From positions 16,330,651 to 16,394,650 of the forward strand of contig NC_056548.1 in the NCBI RefSeq assembly GCF_910596095.1: a stretch of DNA of 64,000 nucleotides, read 5' to 3'. The translations under genes and the position numbers were made by a program. Position 1 is the stretch's first letter, and every line of letters starts with the position of its first letter. Of the stretch, positions 40,844 through 54,664 are shown piece by piece. Source of the DNA: Thunnus maccoyii (lineage: Eukaryota; Chordata; Actinopteri; Scombriformes; Scombridae). The notes below the pieces were generated by a model, which had not been told where the DNA came from, made no database searches, and saw only the letters and a list, made by a program, of their open reading frames with translations.

Positions 40844-41320
40844 AGAGGCTGCCAGATGATTATATTTTACAAAAACCGACAAAAAAAAAACAGAAGAGAA
40901 GAAGACTGATAAGTGTATCAGATTGAGTAGCCTACATGTATGAAATAACACTATAGTAGCCTACCTTATAATATAGACTGACTTGTCTGTCGTTAAATTT
41001 GGTTAGAACAAAACTCCTTTATGCGCTTATCCTGTCCTCCTCTGTCAGGAGGTTTTTTCTCATCTCCTGCACACGAAAACACACAAACAAGACCTTTCTG
41101 AAACTCTAAACTCAACGAAACACTTAACTGGACTGCCCATTTGCTTAATTTATGATATTTTGTTAAGATTAAAAAAATATAGTAACTTCCTGCAATGGAA
41201 ACTAAGAGGTAACGTTTTCATTAGAGTCATGGTAATTAGTTTCCAATAAAACAAAAGTAATTCATTTGTCTCTGTGTTATTTGTGTATTTAGAGAGAAAA
41301 AAAATAAACTATAGCAGCTT
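40844..41320 (+). other. six1: six1 3' UTR (inferred)
   Basis: AATAAA occurs at 41245-41250 and 41303-41308, so a short 3' UTR of about 450 bases is likely. Inferred from sequence only. Confidence 0.5.
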
Positions 41321-42712
41321 TAAACCTGCACAGACCAAATGAAACGGGAAGATAATTATTGACAAATTACTATTAATTAACTGTGAATGAAAGGAAATCA
41401 CATTATTAATTTTCCTATTACGAGATGTTGGTGTTTACCTTTTTTAATTACGTTTTTGCCTGCTGTTTATGCTTTAAAATATAGACAATAATCGTCTAGT
41501 CGTGTAGAAATCGCATGAAAAAAAAATCTAAGAAGCAATCAAGTCAACACTGGTTAAATATGCATCTCTATCAAAAATATTAGGAGTCGTTATGCAGTAA
41601 AGATTAAAGCCTGCTCTACTGGTTCATTTGGCTTTTAACAATCATAATGGTAATTCAAAACATATCATTCAAACAGTCATAAAAGGGAAATTCAGTTATA
41701 CAAATGTGAGTCAACAGGACCAGCTGTCTGTCAGGAGGCTGCTGTGTACACAGGAACCAGCACTGGTTTCTTTTGAATATCCTGTCTGTTCTTTAATACA
41801 TGTTTGGCTGAAGGAGAAAGAGTTTTTTTGTGTTTTTTTTTTTTTCGTCATTTTTTAGCTGGAGTGCTGCGGATCATTGGCTTTTTTGTTGCCGTGTTTT
41901 CTTTGCTCTCTCCGAGAGTTTGCTCTGTCGGTTCCGGGCCATGGGAAAGAGCCACCACTCAACCTTTTACCAGCTCTGGATTTTTCTGACAAAAAAAAAT
42001 GGCAAACATCCCATATGAGAGAAAGAGAGAGAGAGGGAAAAAAGTTAAAGTTCCCTGCCTGATGAAAATATCAAATATACTGTAGATGCCTCGCAAAGCA
42101 AAACAAAACATGATATGGGCTTTAAACAGCAATAGACCATAGGTTAAAGACCTATAAAACACAATCTGAATATTAGCAGACCCTTCCACCCTTATATATA
42201 ATAATGATAATAATAACAACAACAACTAGACTGAAAGACACTGCTGTACATCTGTTGTACATTTGGAGGACAGAATATCAGAATATGGTGGCCTGAGAGC
42301 AGGAATCTGGTGAGGACATTGTCCCCCACCCCCTACACTCTTTGGGCTCATGTCAGGCTAAATTGTTTTGAGCAGAGAGCACCGAGGATTTCCTGAGCAT
42401 AATCTGAAACAGTCGCTGCTAGCATTACTGCCTGATTGCAAAGATTGCCGGGCTGCAGGGCTGCAGCAGCACCCGGCTTCAGTGGAGGGACCCTGAGGTA
42501 CTCTGCATCCCAGAGGCCTCTCTCTCTCTCTCTCTCTGTCTCTCTCCCTCCCTCTGTGTTTCTTTCAACCCCTCAGGTCTACTAAAATCACCCACAGCTT
42601 CCCATATGACTGTGTTTGAGTGATATGTCTGTTTGGCTGTCCTCAGCAGACCCTCCATCTAGTCAGTGTTTCTTCTCTCCTTTTTGACATTTTCAATCTA
42701 ATCAGTGAGAAT

Positions 42713-43245
42713 CAGTGTTGGAAGAAGTGTTCAGATTATTTTTTACAGGTAAAAGTAACAACATCATACTAGAGAAGAAAGTACTCCATTACACGTAAAA
42801 GTCCTGCATTGGAAATTTTACTCACCGAAGCAGCAAAATGTACCCATAGTATCAAAATGTAAAAGTTTTCATCATGCAGAATGGCCCCTATCAGTATTGT
42901 TTTGTTATTGCAGATGCACTGACATGTAGGCTACGCAGCATTTAAATGTTGTGGTTTGTCATGGGGAAGCAAATTTGAACTACTTTAAACACTGTTAGGC
43001 AGTTTAATATGTAAAAATGCATCATGTTTTATTAACTGTCTGTATGTTTTGTGTAAAATCTTAATCTGCAAAGTAACCACTTACTATAGATGTCAGATAA
43101 ATGCAGTGGAGTAAAAAAAAAAAAAGTACAATATTACCCCCAGAAATTTAGCAGAGTGTAAAGTAGCAAATGGAAATACTCGAGTAAAGTACCTCATAAT
43201 AGTGCTTAAGTGCAGTACTTGTGTAAATGTACTTTCCACCATTGC
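42713..43245 (-). repeat. Fish GTGGAAAGTAC-type interspersed repeat, copy 1
   Basis: It begins GTTGGAAGAAGTGTTCAGAT with AGGTAAAAGTA and ends GTAAATGTACTTTCCACC. Its ends mirror those of the copy at 47335-48131. The family is common in fish; it is non-coding and I do not assign a class. Confidence 0.65.
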
Positions 43246-44419
43246 AGAAGCTCTGATATATGGGTTTAATATCAAAAAACCAACAGAAAAATGTGATAAA
43301 TGTACAGTATATTACAAAATGACTCCTGGCATAAAAGTTTTTTAATAAATTATATTATATTTATATTATTATTATATTTTTACTTTGCCCTAAAGCCTCT
43401 CCTGACACAGCTGAGACAATGTAGATTATATGACCAGTATGAGCAAACTTAAAGCATCAAGGGATGTTTTTCCAACAGAGCAGTTTGTGTTGTAACCCTC
43501 CATATTAATCCAAACTAATCTAATTTATTGAAAAGACAAAGACTACAATGGTATCACATGAGTACATTTCAATAAAATGCATAATATAATAGTCAACAAC
43601 TCAAAGTATCCCACAGTATGTGGCCCTCAGCAGAGGTCAGCAGAGAGCAAATATTCACAAATTAACAAACAGGTGATCACAAAGCCACCAAAGTGACTCC
43701 TCATACCTGTTAATCTAATGACAGCATGTCCTGCACAGTAGAGACACAGCAAGGATTAAACAGGCTCTGTGCCACATGACAGAGGGAGACCATCAGAGTC
43801 ACCTTCAGGATGTGCAAGAGACTAAAATCAATCCTGTACGGAAACTCTGACAGTGCTTTTAATCATGCTCGAATCCCTCGCTTCCGACAGCGAGAAAGTC
43901 TGCATTCATAAATCTATCTGCTGCATCAGCCTGTGTCAGTGTGTCTTTCTCATCACCCCGTGCGCAACAAGTGCAAGTGGGAGGCCTGCTGCTCCCATAG
44001 CCTATATATGACAAAAGCTTGGAGGTAACGTCAGCCCCCGAGTTCTCCCGTGTGCCAGTAACAACAGCTGCTGATGGCAAACAGAGTCCGAGTCATCAAA
44101 AGGGCATTTCATTTGTCATAGGCCTAAGTGGCAGTGGCTCTAAATCAACAGCAGGAAGGGCCCTGACGTGTGCAAATAAACATGGAGAGTAGCCCGCATG
44201 AGCCTGCGCCGTCCGCCAAAGCTGGGTTAATGTTTTCTCTGGCATCTACATCTCCTATAAAGACTAAAAAATCCAAAGCTGAGGGACTTTCGGTGAATTG
44301 CCTCTCCATGGTCTGGTGCCTGCAGGTAGCTTTACCCCACATGGGAGCCGGGTGTGAGACAGTTCCAGGTATCCATAACCACAGGCTGTGTGTGTGAGGG
44401 GTGTGTGTCGGGGAGGCTT

Positions 44420-44420
<1 letters not shown>

Positions 44421-44451
<31 letters not shown>

Positions 44452-44590
44452 GGGAGGAGGAGAGAGGGGCAGGCGGGTGATGAGGGACAAAAGGATCTTT
44501 TCAGGTCTGCCTCAGAGGGGCGAGGGAGGGAGGGAGGGGGGAGGCGGTGGTGGTGGAGTGGGAGAAGGAGGGAAGGGGGGGGGGGGTTGA
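44421..44590. repeat. G30 run and G/GGA-rich tract
   Basis: 30 consecutive G at 44421-44450 are followed by an almost pyrimidine-free AGGG/GGAGG tract and a second G run at 44574-44586. Such DNA can form G-quadruplexes and is prone to sequencing error. Confidence 0.9.
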
Positions 44591-44655
44591 GAGATTTTCT
44601 TACCAATGATGCATGGATCTGACAATGTTCCTGCCTGGCCAGAGGCAGATGCAGG

Positions 44656-44657
<2 letters not shown>

Positions 44658-44743
<86 letters not shown>
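44658..44743. repeat. (GT)43 microsatellite
   Basis: An uninterrupted GT array lies just 68 bases after the G-rich tract. Confidence 0.97.
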
Positions 44744-44744
<1 letters not shown>

Positions 44745-47334
44745 TGTGCTCGCGCGCATATTCACGTGTACCAGACTTGAGAGTGAGGACATAAATCTGA
44801 TTAAAGAAAAACTCACACAACATTTTCTAGATGGACGGCGGGCGTCTGTTGTATTTCTATGACATGAGACCATAGAGATCAGAGAGATCTGGGGAAAAAA
44901 GTTAATTATACTGATGTAGGAGCCAAACACCGCTTCCACTCACAAGAGTAGGAAGCCTTTTCGTCCGACAGGAAGCTCCTATGTGACAGAGCTGAAAGAA
45001 ATATTTATCTCTTTCTCCCAGTCGGCTGAGTGATGCATGACCCAGAGTTCAGACAGGAGGAGGAGGAAACTCTGCAGATGATCCTAAACTATTAGGGTGT
45101 TAAATAGCATGTTGTGTGTCAAATGAAGGACAGCATCATATACATTACCTGATGAAAGGAGGAGGAGGAGGGTGGGGGGATTCTAATATACTACAAGAGG
45201 AGAAGACAGAGGACAAGATACGACGTGCGTGTAATGTCTACGAAAGAGGACTTGTATAAAAGAAATATGCCCAGGAGGCACAGGCTCATATAACAAACCC
45301 TTCCAGAGACAAAACCCAGCTCTGATTGCTGAGAATCAGATATCCATATATTTTTGGAGCTCGGAGAGAAAGGTGATAGTGGCATTAGTCTCATGTTTTT
45401 TGATCAGGAAAGTGACTTCAGTCTGGGATGTTTTTTGGGAACACTTTGGGGAGGACTTTATGGATTTTGTTGATGTTAGTTTCAGCCTTTTGAAGCCAAA
45501 TTAAAACAGATGATCACACTGTTGACCGTAATTTGACTTTAAATATTTCTTCCTATGGGAAAAAGTGAACAAAGCGGGAGATATTTTAAAGTAGGTGGCA
45601 GTAGAAGCTATAAATAGGAGTATTATTAGTTTATTATCATACTTGAGTGGAAATAAAAAGGTGTAAATATTCAATACAGGAGAAATTTAAGGTGAAGTTC
45701 TTTTAAAATGTTAGTTATTTATATTTTAGGAAAATGGTGATTGTTTAATCTCAATTTTGCAATCTTTAAAAAGCTTAGAGGATGCATTTCACACTAGAGA
45801 GTTTTCAATGTATGGAAGAAATGGACATCAGAAATAAAATAAAGCCAGTTTGCTTTTTTTCATGGATGACTAAACATTTATTACAAATGGCTCCATGACT
45901 TTCAGGTAAGGGTGGCAACATGTTTAATCTCTAGTGGATGTAGTGAAGTTCATCAGTAAAAACTAACTTAAAGGACAAGTCTGGTGTTATTAAATTTTCC
46001 TTAATGTCAACAAATCCCATAAAAAAGACAAAACCAACAACACGGTTCTGTGGTCTCTCAGACTCAATCCCATTGGTTCCTATTGAAAACATACATCTGT
46101 AAAAAATAAAATTAAAAAAATGGGTCACAAAAATATAGTTTAATTTAAATAAAAGCCTCAGTAACATCCTAAAATATCTGGGCACTGTTTGCAAACTTTA
46201 CTCACACAGAGGTAAATAGTGTATTTGTTGGGGACTATTTTCGGCGGCGGATTAATAAACGCTAGCGAGCATGTATAGCACAGCAGTGGGAGTGTGTATG
46301 TGGGATTAACTCAAAATAAACTAATGAGGGAACATGTCATCCAGCACAACAGTGTGGCTCATAGTGGGATCAATTCATTGTTGTTTTGGTCTTTTCATAA
46401 GATTTGTTGACAATATGAAAAATATAGAATAATCCCCACATTTATCTTAAGTTTACTGACTTAAAACCATAGCATACAACTTCACAAAAAAAGACACTAA
46501 CTTATATTTACTCTTTCATCCTTAGACTAACATCTACTCTACTGTATCCAGAAACTTGGCTGTTACCATAGACAGAGTGAACATAAATCAGCCCTCATGG
46601 CTCTTCTAAAGAAGCCAGCCATGACCAGAGTCATAATGACTGGCTTTAATGTCATATTATAGGCATGATTTCTCAGTAAAATGAATAATTGATCATTCTG
46701 TAGACTGTTACCACTTTACTGCTTGTTGTTCTGCTTTTATATCCACCCTCTAGACAGATCCACTGGTCCAAACAGACGCATCACTGTTTCTGGCTCAAGG
46801 GGCTTTCTGAGAGGGGCCGGGGTGGCAGACACAACAAGAGGAACTGGTATAGGATATGGGATAATGAAATCTACCTCACACTCCCGAGGGGCATCACCTC
46901 ACCAATCCTGGGGCTCACAAATAGCTCAAGTAACCGAGAACCCCCTACATGATCCACACACCCACTGTGCCCCAAACCACACCACAGCCACCCTCCACCA
47001 GAACCCTGCAGCCATGTGCAGTTTGTACTTTATTTGTTTGCCGAGGTTTGGAGTGACAGCACCCCGAATCTGAGCTGCCAGAGCTGAGCTGCTCCCCCCC
47101 ACCTCCCCCTCCCCCCTCGCCCTTCATCTCCGTACTGCAGAGCAGGCTAAAATACCCGTCTTGGTTCCACGCAGGAAAAAAAAAAAAAAGAAAAACATTC
47201 AGGAAATGAAAGTTGTAACACGATCCTCTGTGTGCCAAACGTCTCCCTGAGCAGGGACAAAAGGCCCAGAGAAAAGCTGCTGGACCTATTTTAGCCTGCA
47301 GATGATAGAAGAACAGGGAGGGAGGTGAAGAGCA

Positions 47335-48131
47335 GTGGTGCAAAGTAAATAAGTACATTTACTCAAGTACAATTTGGAGGTATTTGTACTTTACTGGAGT
47401 ATTTTCATTTGATGCTGCTTTATACATCCACTCAACTACATTTCAGAGGGAAATATTGTACTTTCTACTCCACTACATTTATCTGACAGCTTTAGTTACT
47501 TTCCCAGATGAAGATTTAATACACATTTTTTGGCTTTTGACGTCTTACAAAAATCAGTGTGTCGTCGGGGTCACATTTCAGATGTCTATGAGTTGTTAAC
47601 AGCTCCACCAAATAGTGATTTTTCCCTCTAAACTTCTGCCATGGTTTCATTTCAATAAATGTTCAAATGATCCAATACTTCACCAAAAATCGAAGATTAG
47701 AGAAAAAGCCCAAAAGTAAAAACAGATTTGTGTATCAGAACTTTTTTTTTCTTCTTCTTTCCTCTCCCATTAATCATCTCACGACCCCTCAGATTTATCT
47801 AGGGACCCTTTGGAGGGGCCGATCCTTAGGTTGGGAACCACTGGACTAAACTATATAACTGTATATAAAGTAGTTGAAACTAGCTCCACCTCCAGCAGCT
47901 ACAACAGTAACATGCTGCTTACACACTGATGCTTCAGTATTAATAATCTAATGATGTCATATACAATAATATATCAGTCAGAGGGATGAAATGAATTTCT
48001 TTTAATTTAATACTTTAACTACATTTTGCTGCTATACGTGTGTACTTTTACTTAAGCAGGATTTTTACATGTAATAGAGTATTTTCACATTGCTGTATTA
48101 ATACTTCTACTTAAGTAAAGGATCTGAATAC
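47335..48131 (+). repeat. Fish GTGGAAAGTAC-type interspersed repeat, copy 2
   Basis: It starts GTGCAAAGTAAATAAGTACA then TTTACTCAAGTAC, and ends TACTTCTACTTAAGTAAAGG then ATCTGAATAC. It is in the opposite orientation to copy 1 and may be interrupted, since the middle (47600-47870) does not resemble it. Confidence 0.65.
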
Positions 48132-48739
48132 TGTTAAAGGTGGGAGGGGAGATGCATACAGAATAGAAGGAGAAAAGATGAGGAATAAAATAAGCATGAG
48201 TGAGGAATTAGGAGTTATTAAAATGCACAGACAGTGAAGGAGTGGAGGAGGAGGGGGAGGAGGAGGTAAGAGAGCTGCTGCGATGAACTCTTCTGTGCAG
48301 AAACCGGAGTGCTCCTGCAGCCCTCTGCGCTAGAGAGCCCCACATCCCACAGATATGCATGCACCAAGCAAAATAAACTTCCCATTCCGGCCCTGCAGTA
48401 TGTTTTCCGACGGGCCTCTCCTGAGAGAAAGCCTTCATGACTCCTCATCCAGCGCTCACGGTCCAGTCGAGTGTATCCAAGATGGGGGCAGAGAAAGTCT
48501 TTAGATGTTCAACAACCAAGACAAGAAAATGGGGAGGGGGGGGGAATCAAACTTGCTTTCCACACCACCCACATAGGCTATTTATGAATGATGCAGTAAT
48601 AGAGAGAAAAAGAGTCAGGGAATTATGCTGTTTGGTGAGAGCATTTTCCTCCCTCTCACCACTCGTGTGCCATGGCTGATCACCATGGTCATCCTGGCAG
48701 AGGGAGGGGGGGTTGGGGGGGGGGAATGCTCCACTGGTC

Positions 48740-48890
48740 CTATCACTGCTGACTGGTGCATTTGCGGCATGGTGTCAGCGGCCAGTGGTAATTACCAGGC
48801 TCTCTCTGAGTTACCGCTACACCAACGTGCCACCGGCTCTGGAATGCCAGCTAAGCTCTGTTATTAGGCACAGAGCTGCCACTGGACAGT
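48740..48890. promoter_or_regulatory. Candidate enhancer with TGGTAATTACCA palindrome
   Basis: A perfect 12-base palindrome with a TAATTA homeodomain core sits at 48786-48797 inside balanced, non-repetitive DNA. Such paired sites can bind homeodomain dimers. Inference only. Confidence 0.28.
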
Positions 48891-51800
48891 AGGCGCTACT
48901 TCAGCAGACGCAGTGTCTATCTATCTACTGTATCTGTGAATGCATCACAAGCCTGTCTGTTCACATAACCTGAATGCATATCTTACTACGTATAAAGTAC
49001 AGGCTGCAGGGGGCTAAATTAGTAGGATCTTTGTCATATGTGGGGAAACATGTTTATCAGCTATGGTGGTGCACAAAGAAGGTTGTTTTTTTCACTCCAC
49101 CAATATAATTGAAATGTCTCAAATAAAGCTGTATTCAGAGCAGCTGGGAAACATTTATGTAAATCTGCTCACACATCAAAGATGAAGCTCTCTCATCATG
49201 TCCTGTAGAGAAGATTTAACAGTCAGCACAATCAAAAAGACACCATTGTTTTTGTTGTTGATTTTACTGGAATATTTAACAAGATATTTCATGTTTACAA
49301 TGGAACATCTGCGCAAGTTTTAAATAATTATGCAAACACATTAGTCTGGAGATACAAACCCCCGAAAAAGTAATGATTGAGCAATGTAACTGGTTGAGAC
49401 ATTATTAATTAATTCCAACATGTAATCATCGAGTGAGAATAACTATTCCGTAAACACTTTGTAGTTCTTTTTTCTCACACAGTGTGTTCATTTTGTGTTG
49501 CTTTCATAAAGAATTCAAATGTTTTAGCAGAAATCTTAACTAGACATAAGATGCAAATCATTAGATTGTAGTTGGAGTCATTTGACTTTTACAGAAACAG
49601 AAGCTTTCAATGAAGTAATTAATTCACTTGCATTTGTTTTTATTAGTAATGATAAGCTTTTTTGCAGCCTGTTATGAAAAAGCAAATACGTATCCTGATT
49701 ATCACCTCTCTGTTTTAAATCAGTGCTGGACATAATCACAGCCAACTTGTTCTTTTCTACAAACAAACTCCTTCCTTTCTGACCTGTTTGTGGATGTTAT
49801 CGAGCTCTTGGACTGTTACAGAGTTGGAGCTGAAAACTATAACTGATGATGTTTTTTTCACTCATCTGTACAACATTTGCACAAAGCATTTACTGCAAGG
49901 AGGCAGATTCGAACCAAAAACTGGGATGAATAAGATATGACGATGTTGTTATGAGTTTCTCATAGAAAAGCTGTGTTGTATACTTAATCTTGTATATAGT
50001 TCTAAGACTCATAAACAGTTACAATAAAAGACAAACAAGGCTGCTTGAGAGCTTCTTGAAAATTCTGATTCTACGATAATAATTATTCAATTCTACAATA
50101 AATAAATATGCAGGATAAAAACAAACCGATGAAAAAACAAATAGTTTCCACTCCTTGTTGAATCCTTCATAATGTTATTTTAAATGATAAAAATGGGAGA
50201 CAGACATTTAAGAAGAAGTGCAGTAATATTGTGATGATGCACTACAGATAATACATGTATGGGGTAATAATTAAACAGGTATTGTGACATTCAGAGGTGA
50301 CTACAGTACAAATTTACAGTAAGTCACAGGCTGGAACTCAGAGAAGGAAACAAAGTATCTTATTATTGAACAGGAGTTGTTGGGACTTGAAGATATCAAC
50401 TCATTTCACTGCACTCCAGCTACAATTTCAACTCTCTGAAGCTTCAAGAGATTCACCTGAAGGGCAGGCGGGAGTCTCTGCTTCCTTCTCTGTGTCTCAG
50501 AGTTTGGCAGGTTTATAACCGTGACCCGAGAGCATGACTGAGAAAGGCTCAAGGTGCTGAACTTAAACTTGGCGACAGCTGCAGAAACTAGAGACCAGAG
50601 AGTTTAAATATAGACCCTTAAAAATCCCAACTGGTGCCCTTGCCCTGCCTCAACACTTTCTTACACATGTACGTTCACACCCTGCACTGAGTAATGCTGT
50701 ACTCTCATTTACACTCAGGTCCAAACTTACTTGTAGTGTACCTGGAGTTTGTTTGTATACACGGAAGGTCAAACGCTATATTTAAACAGCTTTTCTCACA
50801 GTTGTTATTCTTACTCTGTGTTGACCAATCTCTCATTAAGTGGAGCCTAAATGGAAGCCTGAATTTTAAGTTTAAAAAACACCAGGTTAGAGTAGTAGAC
50901 ATGTATACTACGTCCTCTCTGTGGAACTTTTTTTTTTTTTTTTTTTAAATAAAATCAGTCATTAAAGATTTTGCTCACTCTGTAAGGCTTCTGTTGTAAA
51001 TGTTTTTTATGTACTTGTACAATAAAACAGAAGAGAAGTCCATTTCCTCTCTATCATAGGTCTTGTGCACCATCTTGTGGCCAAACAGCAGTACTACAAT
51101 TACAGACTCATGACACACTGATACAATGGAAGACTGTGAATGGTCTTTTTTTCTTCTTCAAATAAACAAATAACAACTTGGTAAAACAGCATAGTTTTCA
51201 TAAATACATACGCATGGCTTAGGTAGACAAAGTATAGTGTATCTACTATTTTATTAACAATCTTCTACAGATGTGTCTTACAGCTCTGCATGGCTTATGT
51301 GTTGTGTGTGATATTATCTTTTTTACTAACGTGTAACTAGATCTTTTAACACTTTTATCAAGATTAACATTATGATAATCATATTTTATTTAGGACTTAC
51401 TGCTTATTTTTGCTCTGCATGCCAACATGTGTCATAAAATGGTTATAATCAGTACTGCTTGGTTGTATTTCGTTGTCTTTCTTTGCATGACTACATTTAC
51501 CAAATAGTGGATATTGTTGCTGTATTGTCGTTTCTGTTGCTATGCATGGTCTGTGCACCGTCTTGAGAATGATTATTTTGCTGCTGTTGTCTTTAAGGCA
51601 TCTTTGTTGTCTTCTGTTTGTAATTTTTCACTCGTTCACTTCATTGGTTTCAGAACATCTCGCCAAAGGACTGTAGCTGAAAGTTAGCCAGCTGGCTAAC
51701 ACTGGCACTTTTACGGAAATGTTAATTAATGTGCATTGTCATAACACATAAATAAATGAAATCAAATGAAAAAGCGTGAGTTAAATGGCTTAGTTGTGTA

Positions 51801-53779
51801 AGAAAGGTGGATAGTGACAAATACAATAAAAACAAGCATGACATGTTTCTGGGGTTTCTTGTAAAAGGAAAAAAAAAATTCAGTAGGAATTTTCTGAGAA
51901 AATTTTGCACACAAGTGACCCTTATATACAGCCACACATTGGAAAGAGAAAATACCTCACAAATAGTGAACTTTTTCATTTTCAGGTTAGAAAAACTGCT
52001 TTTTTGTTGTGTGTTACCGTAATTACCTGGTTCATGGCCACATCTATTGTTTGGCGTAGACCCATATAAACAATGGGACTCTATATGTAGCTGCAGTGTA
52101 CTAGTTCAGGAGAAACATATTTGGATGTTGAATGAAAGATGCCCAGAAGAAAGCAAATTATTAAAAACAACAATAAGCACCAATATCGGGATAAAATACA
52201 GTAAGGCTTATTTAGCGAATCTCTTTCCTTGGTCGCTGTCTCCATCTAGTGGTCAAAAATTGTACTTCAATAACTGACCTGAGAGATTCACAGCTTTCAT
52301 TCGTTGTCTTGGCATGTTCAGGTTATAATTAACATGAGGAAAGAGATAAAACAGATATGTAAATAAGCACTCACCCTGATCTTCATGTCATCTGTAAATA
52401 ACAAAGCAGTGAGTGCAGTTTCACGTTAGACTATAGTTTACTGACAATCTGTTTTTGTGAGACTTTATATTTTTATGTTACTTGGAAGAACACATTGCAG
52501 ATATGTTTTTCTCCACTGCCTTTATCTGATGGCTGAAAACTGCTAACGTATCATAGAGCTGCTGAACTGTGTGTCAAATCAGTAAACTGTTATGGCAACA
52601 TCTGTACAGGCTGGATTACCAACCAGACAAAATAGGCAACTGCCCTGCAGGGCAGCCCCAAAGGCTCCAGGTTAGCTGTGTGGCAATTAGTTTGTGGTAA
52701 TTTGATTATTTGCAAATGTACATAGCAATATGCACCACTAACCACTACTACCAGCTGAACTGGTAAAGTGGCTCTTAATCTAATCTTTAGGCCCTGTCTT
52801 GTAGAGCGGCCCTGTGTCAAATTTGACTTATCATGAGTCTTTTTCACAGCAGACATTTTGATTTGTCACAGTAGGAAAAGCACAGGTGTTACTAAAAACA
52901 TTAACCTTGAATCTGTTTTATTCAAGTGTCTTGTTAAGCTATGACAATGTGACAGTGAGGCTGTACTCACAATACCAGGACCCTGAAACTGAAGCAGTTA
53001 AATGGAAATTCAGCTATCAGCAATTTCATGATTTACACCTGCGTTTTTCTTACAGTGTACATGTCAAAATATCTTCTGTAAAAATGCAGATACCTTTAAT
53101 ATTTCAGTTGTTATTAAGTCGACACAGTGCATATTTTCAAATACATTTGTGTGCAGTTAAACAATGATAAACTAACTTGGGGACAGAGGTGGGGGAGCTG
53201 AACAAGGGCCCAGCAGCTCGTTTTTGTCAGTGGGTTAATCCTTAAAATACATATACTTAAAATACTGTTTCTTAACAATAATAATAATAATGATAAAAGA
53301 GACAATAGTTTTTATTGCAGAACATTTTCCAAGATACTGAAAGTCCTGTTGTATGAAAAAACACCAATATATAACAGTTCTTGAAAAACACAAACTCTTT
53401 TTCATGGAAGAAAAGCACAAGTGTAAATAATAAAATGAATGATGGCTGACTTCCATTCAGCTGCTTCAGTTTCAGGATCCTATTATTGTGCATGCTGGCT
53501 CACTGTCAAACTATCGTTGCATTTTACTGCTACTGAGCATCTATGATATAAAATACAATTTTGAAAGAGTCCTGCTGCTTTCGGTGGAATATTTTCACAG
53601 TTAGTAATATAAGAAATTTACTTTACTGCTCTGAGACTCACCGCCCTCCATCCATCTGTTCTCTGTCGATATTTCTCTCCCCACATTACACCCCGACTGG
53701 ACAGAGAACGTGTTTTCTGGTCATATTTTCCTTTCATATTTGTTAACAAAGGCCACTTACAGCTATAATAACTGTTTGA

Positions 53780-54010
53780 CTCAGGGAACAATCAGCGGAG
53801 GATCCTGGCTGGCATTAGTCCGCTTTGTGTGAGCGGAGCAGCCTGATGATATGAGCATTGACTGACTTCACCGCGCTCACACCGGCCACATAATTGCCTC
53901 ACATTGTCTGCATTGTATCTGCTAACAAACAGCGAATTTGTGAGCAGAGCAGACGGGCCAAGGTGGAGATGTATTGATTGAATAATTGATCCGCCTGCCG
54001 AAACACAAGA
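53780..54010. promoter_or_regulatory. Candidate conserved non-coding element
   Basis: This non-repetitive segment has higher GC than its surroundings and contains ATTGATTGAATAATTGATCC (53973-53992), CCACATAATTGCC and GCTAACAAACAGCG (forkhead-like). It stands between repeat-rich stretches, as a retained regulatory element would. Not verified by alignment. Confidence 0.3.
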
Positions 54011-54329
54011 AGCACGACTCGGAGCCTGAGCAGATGATTTAAAGCAGAACTAAAGGGGAGAATTAAAGTTAGAGAACTCTCCTGAAGTTAAAACCTGTAA
54101 GAATATGAAACTAGCGGGTGAATATGATCGATGAGTATGTGGGATTTCCTTAAAGCTGAAGCAGTTGTGAACCTACTTTATATAAGAAATTGAATTATAT
54201 GTGAGACCCAGTTGGATCAAATCAAGAGAGAGAACAACATTATAGAGAATCACTGCGGTGGTAATTCAAGAAATAGTGATTTTGTGAATCATTTGTTAAT
54301 AGCATGCACCTCCAAAATGACTTAAAAAA

Positions 54330-54664
54330 TACACTATATGATCTAAACTAATAAAGGGATACAAGGAAATCTTAATACAACAGCTTATTGAAGGCCCTTT
54401 CTGGTTTCAATATGTCAATAACCAGAATAACAAAACATAAGGGTCGAAAAAACAAATAGTTGCAGGTTGTTGTGAAAAAACTGGACTGGCCTCAACCCCA
54501 TCCAACAGCTTTGGGATGAACTGGATCGAGCCGGGCCTCAAAACCCAACATCCGTGGACAAATCCCTGCAGCCAGGATCCACAAGCACGTGGCTTTGGAT
54601 GTCCAGTCATACCTCTACTATATGGGGGTAATAATCTGGTGTCCATATACTTTTGGCCACGTAT
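54330..54664 (+). mobile_element. Tc1/mariner-like transposon relic
   Basis: It carries degenerate ends TACACTATATG (54330) and TATACTTTTGGCCACGTA (ending 54664), and a readable fragment from 54491 giving LNPIQQLWDELDR, the NPIE-LWDEL block near the C-terminus of Tc1-type transposases. Most of the element is deleted and the frame is broken, so it is inactive. Confidence 0.7.

Noticed and set aside
44145..44939. 264-codon minus-strand open frame
   Set aside because: It is produced by (CA)n and C-rich/G-rich simple repeats giving poly His-Thr and poly Pro; no conserved protein content.
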